6,738 nucleotides of DNA from positions 1-6,738 of the forward strand of contig CACXDV010000259.1 of the NCBI GenBank assembly GCA_902766585.1, read 5' to 3'. The position numbers and the translations under genes are program-made. Under the pieces are notes generated by a model. That model was not told the origin of the DNA. It was given only the letters and a program-made list of their open reading frames with translations, and searched no databases. This document shows, piece after piece, positions 6,733 through 6,738 of this stretch (positions are counted from its first letter, which is position 1; the number at the start of each line of letters is the position of its first letter). This DNA is from an uncultured Ruminococcus sp. Lineage in GTDB: Bacteria > Bacillota > Clostridia > Oscillospirales > Acutalibacteraceae.

Positions 6733-6738
6733 AAGCAA

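Noticed and set aside
1..6738. A multi-gene defence or toxin-antitoxin system
   Set aside because: No small paired genes, nuclease, transposase, CRISPR repeats or shared operon are present. The four genes are transcribed separately and show no functional link visible in the sequence.

Overview
The window looks like chromosomal DNA from a low-to-moderate-GC Firmicute, most likely a gut clostridium of the Ruminococcus/Oscillospiraceae type. This is inferred from the riboflavin ECF-type S component, AGGAGG-type ribosome binding sites, SigA-like promoters, hairpin-plus-T terminators, and a secreted protein with a C-terminal membrane anchor of clostridial style. No ribosomal marker is present, so the taxon is not proven. 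I see no mobile element, tRNA, rRNA or CRISPR array.

Layout. Bases 1-627 hold the 3' part of a riboflavin transporter S component (RibU-like) whose start lies upstream of the window; it is closed by a strong terminator at 634-674. Next is a large single-gene unit on the plus strand (763-4299) with its own promoter at 699-727. It encodes a 1178-residue helical-repeat protein ending in a DUF4132 (YehI/MolR-type) domain. Converging on it from the minus strand is a 461-residue exported, membrane-anchored protein (5724-4339). It has a signal peptide, an Asp/Trp-rich N-terminal module, a fibronectin-III-like module, an acidic linker and an unusual Cys-rich juxtamembrane tail. The two convergent genes meet at a hairpin in the 39-base gap between them. 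Divergent from the exported protein is a 265-residue alpha/beta hydrolase (5935-6732) with an intact Ser-Asp-His triad.

How the genes relate. All four genes appear to be transcribed separately, since each boundary has a terminator, a strand switch or a promoter. The sequence gives no reason to think they share a pathway. The two items that most deserve attention are the DUF4132 giant, a poorly understood family that in E. coli (yehI) sits near MoxR-ATPase and VWA genes but here stands alone, and the Cys-rich tail of the exported protein. I did not find convincing evidence of a new multi-gene system inside this window.
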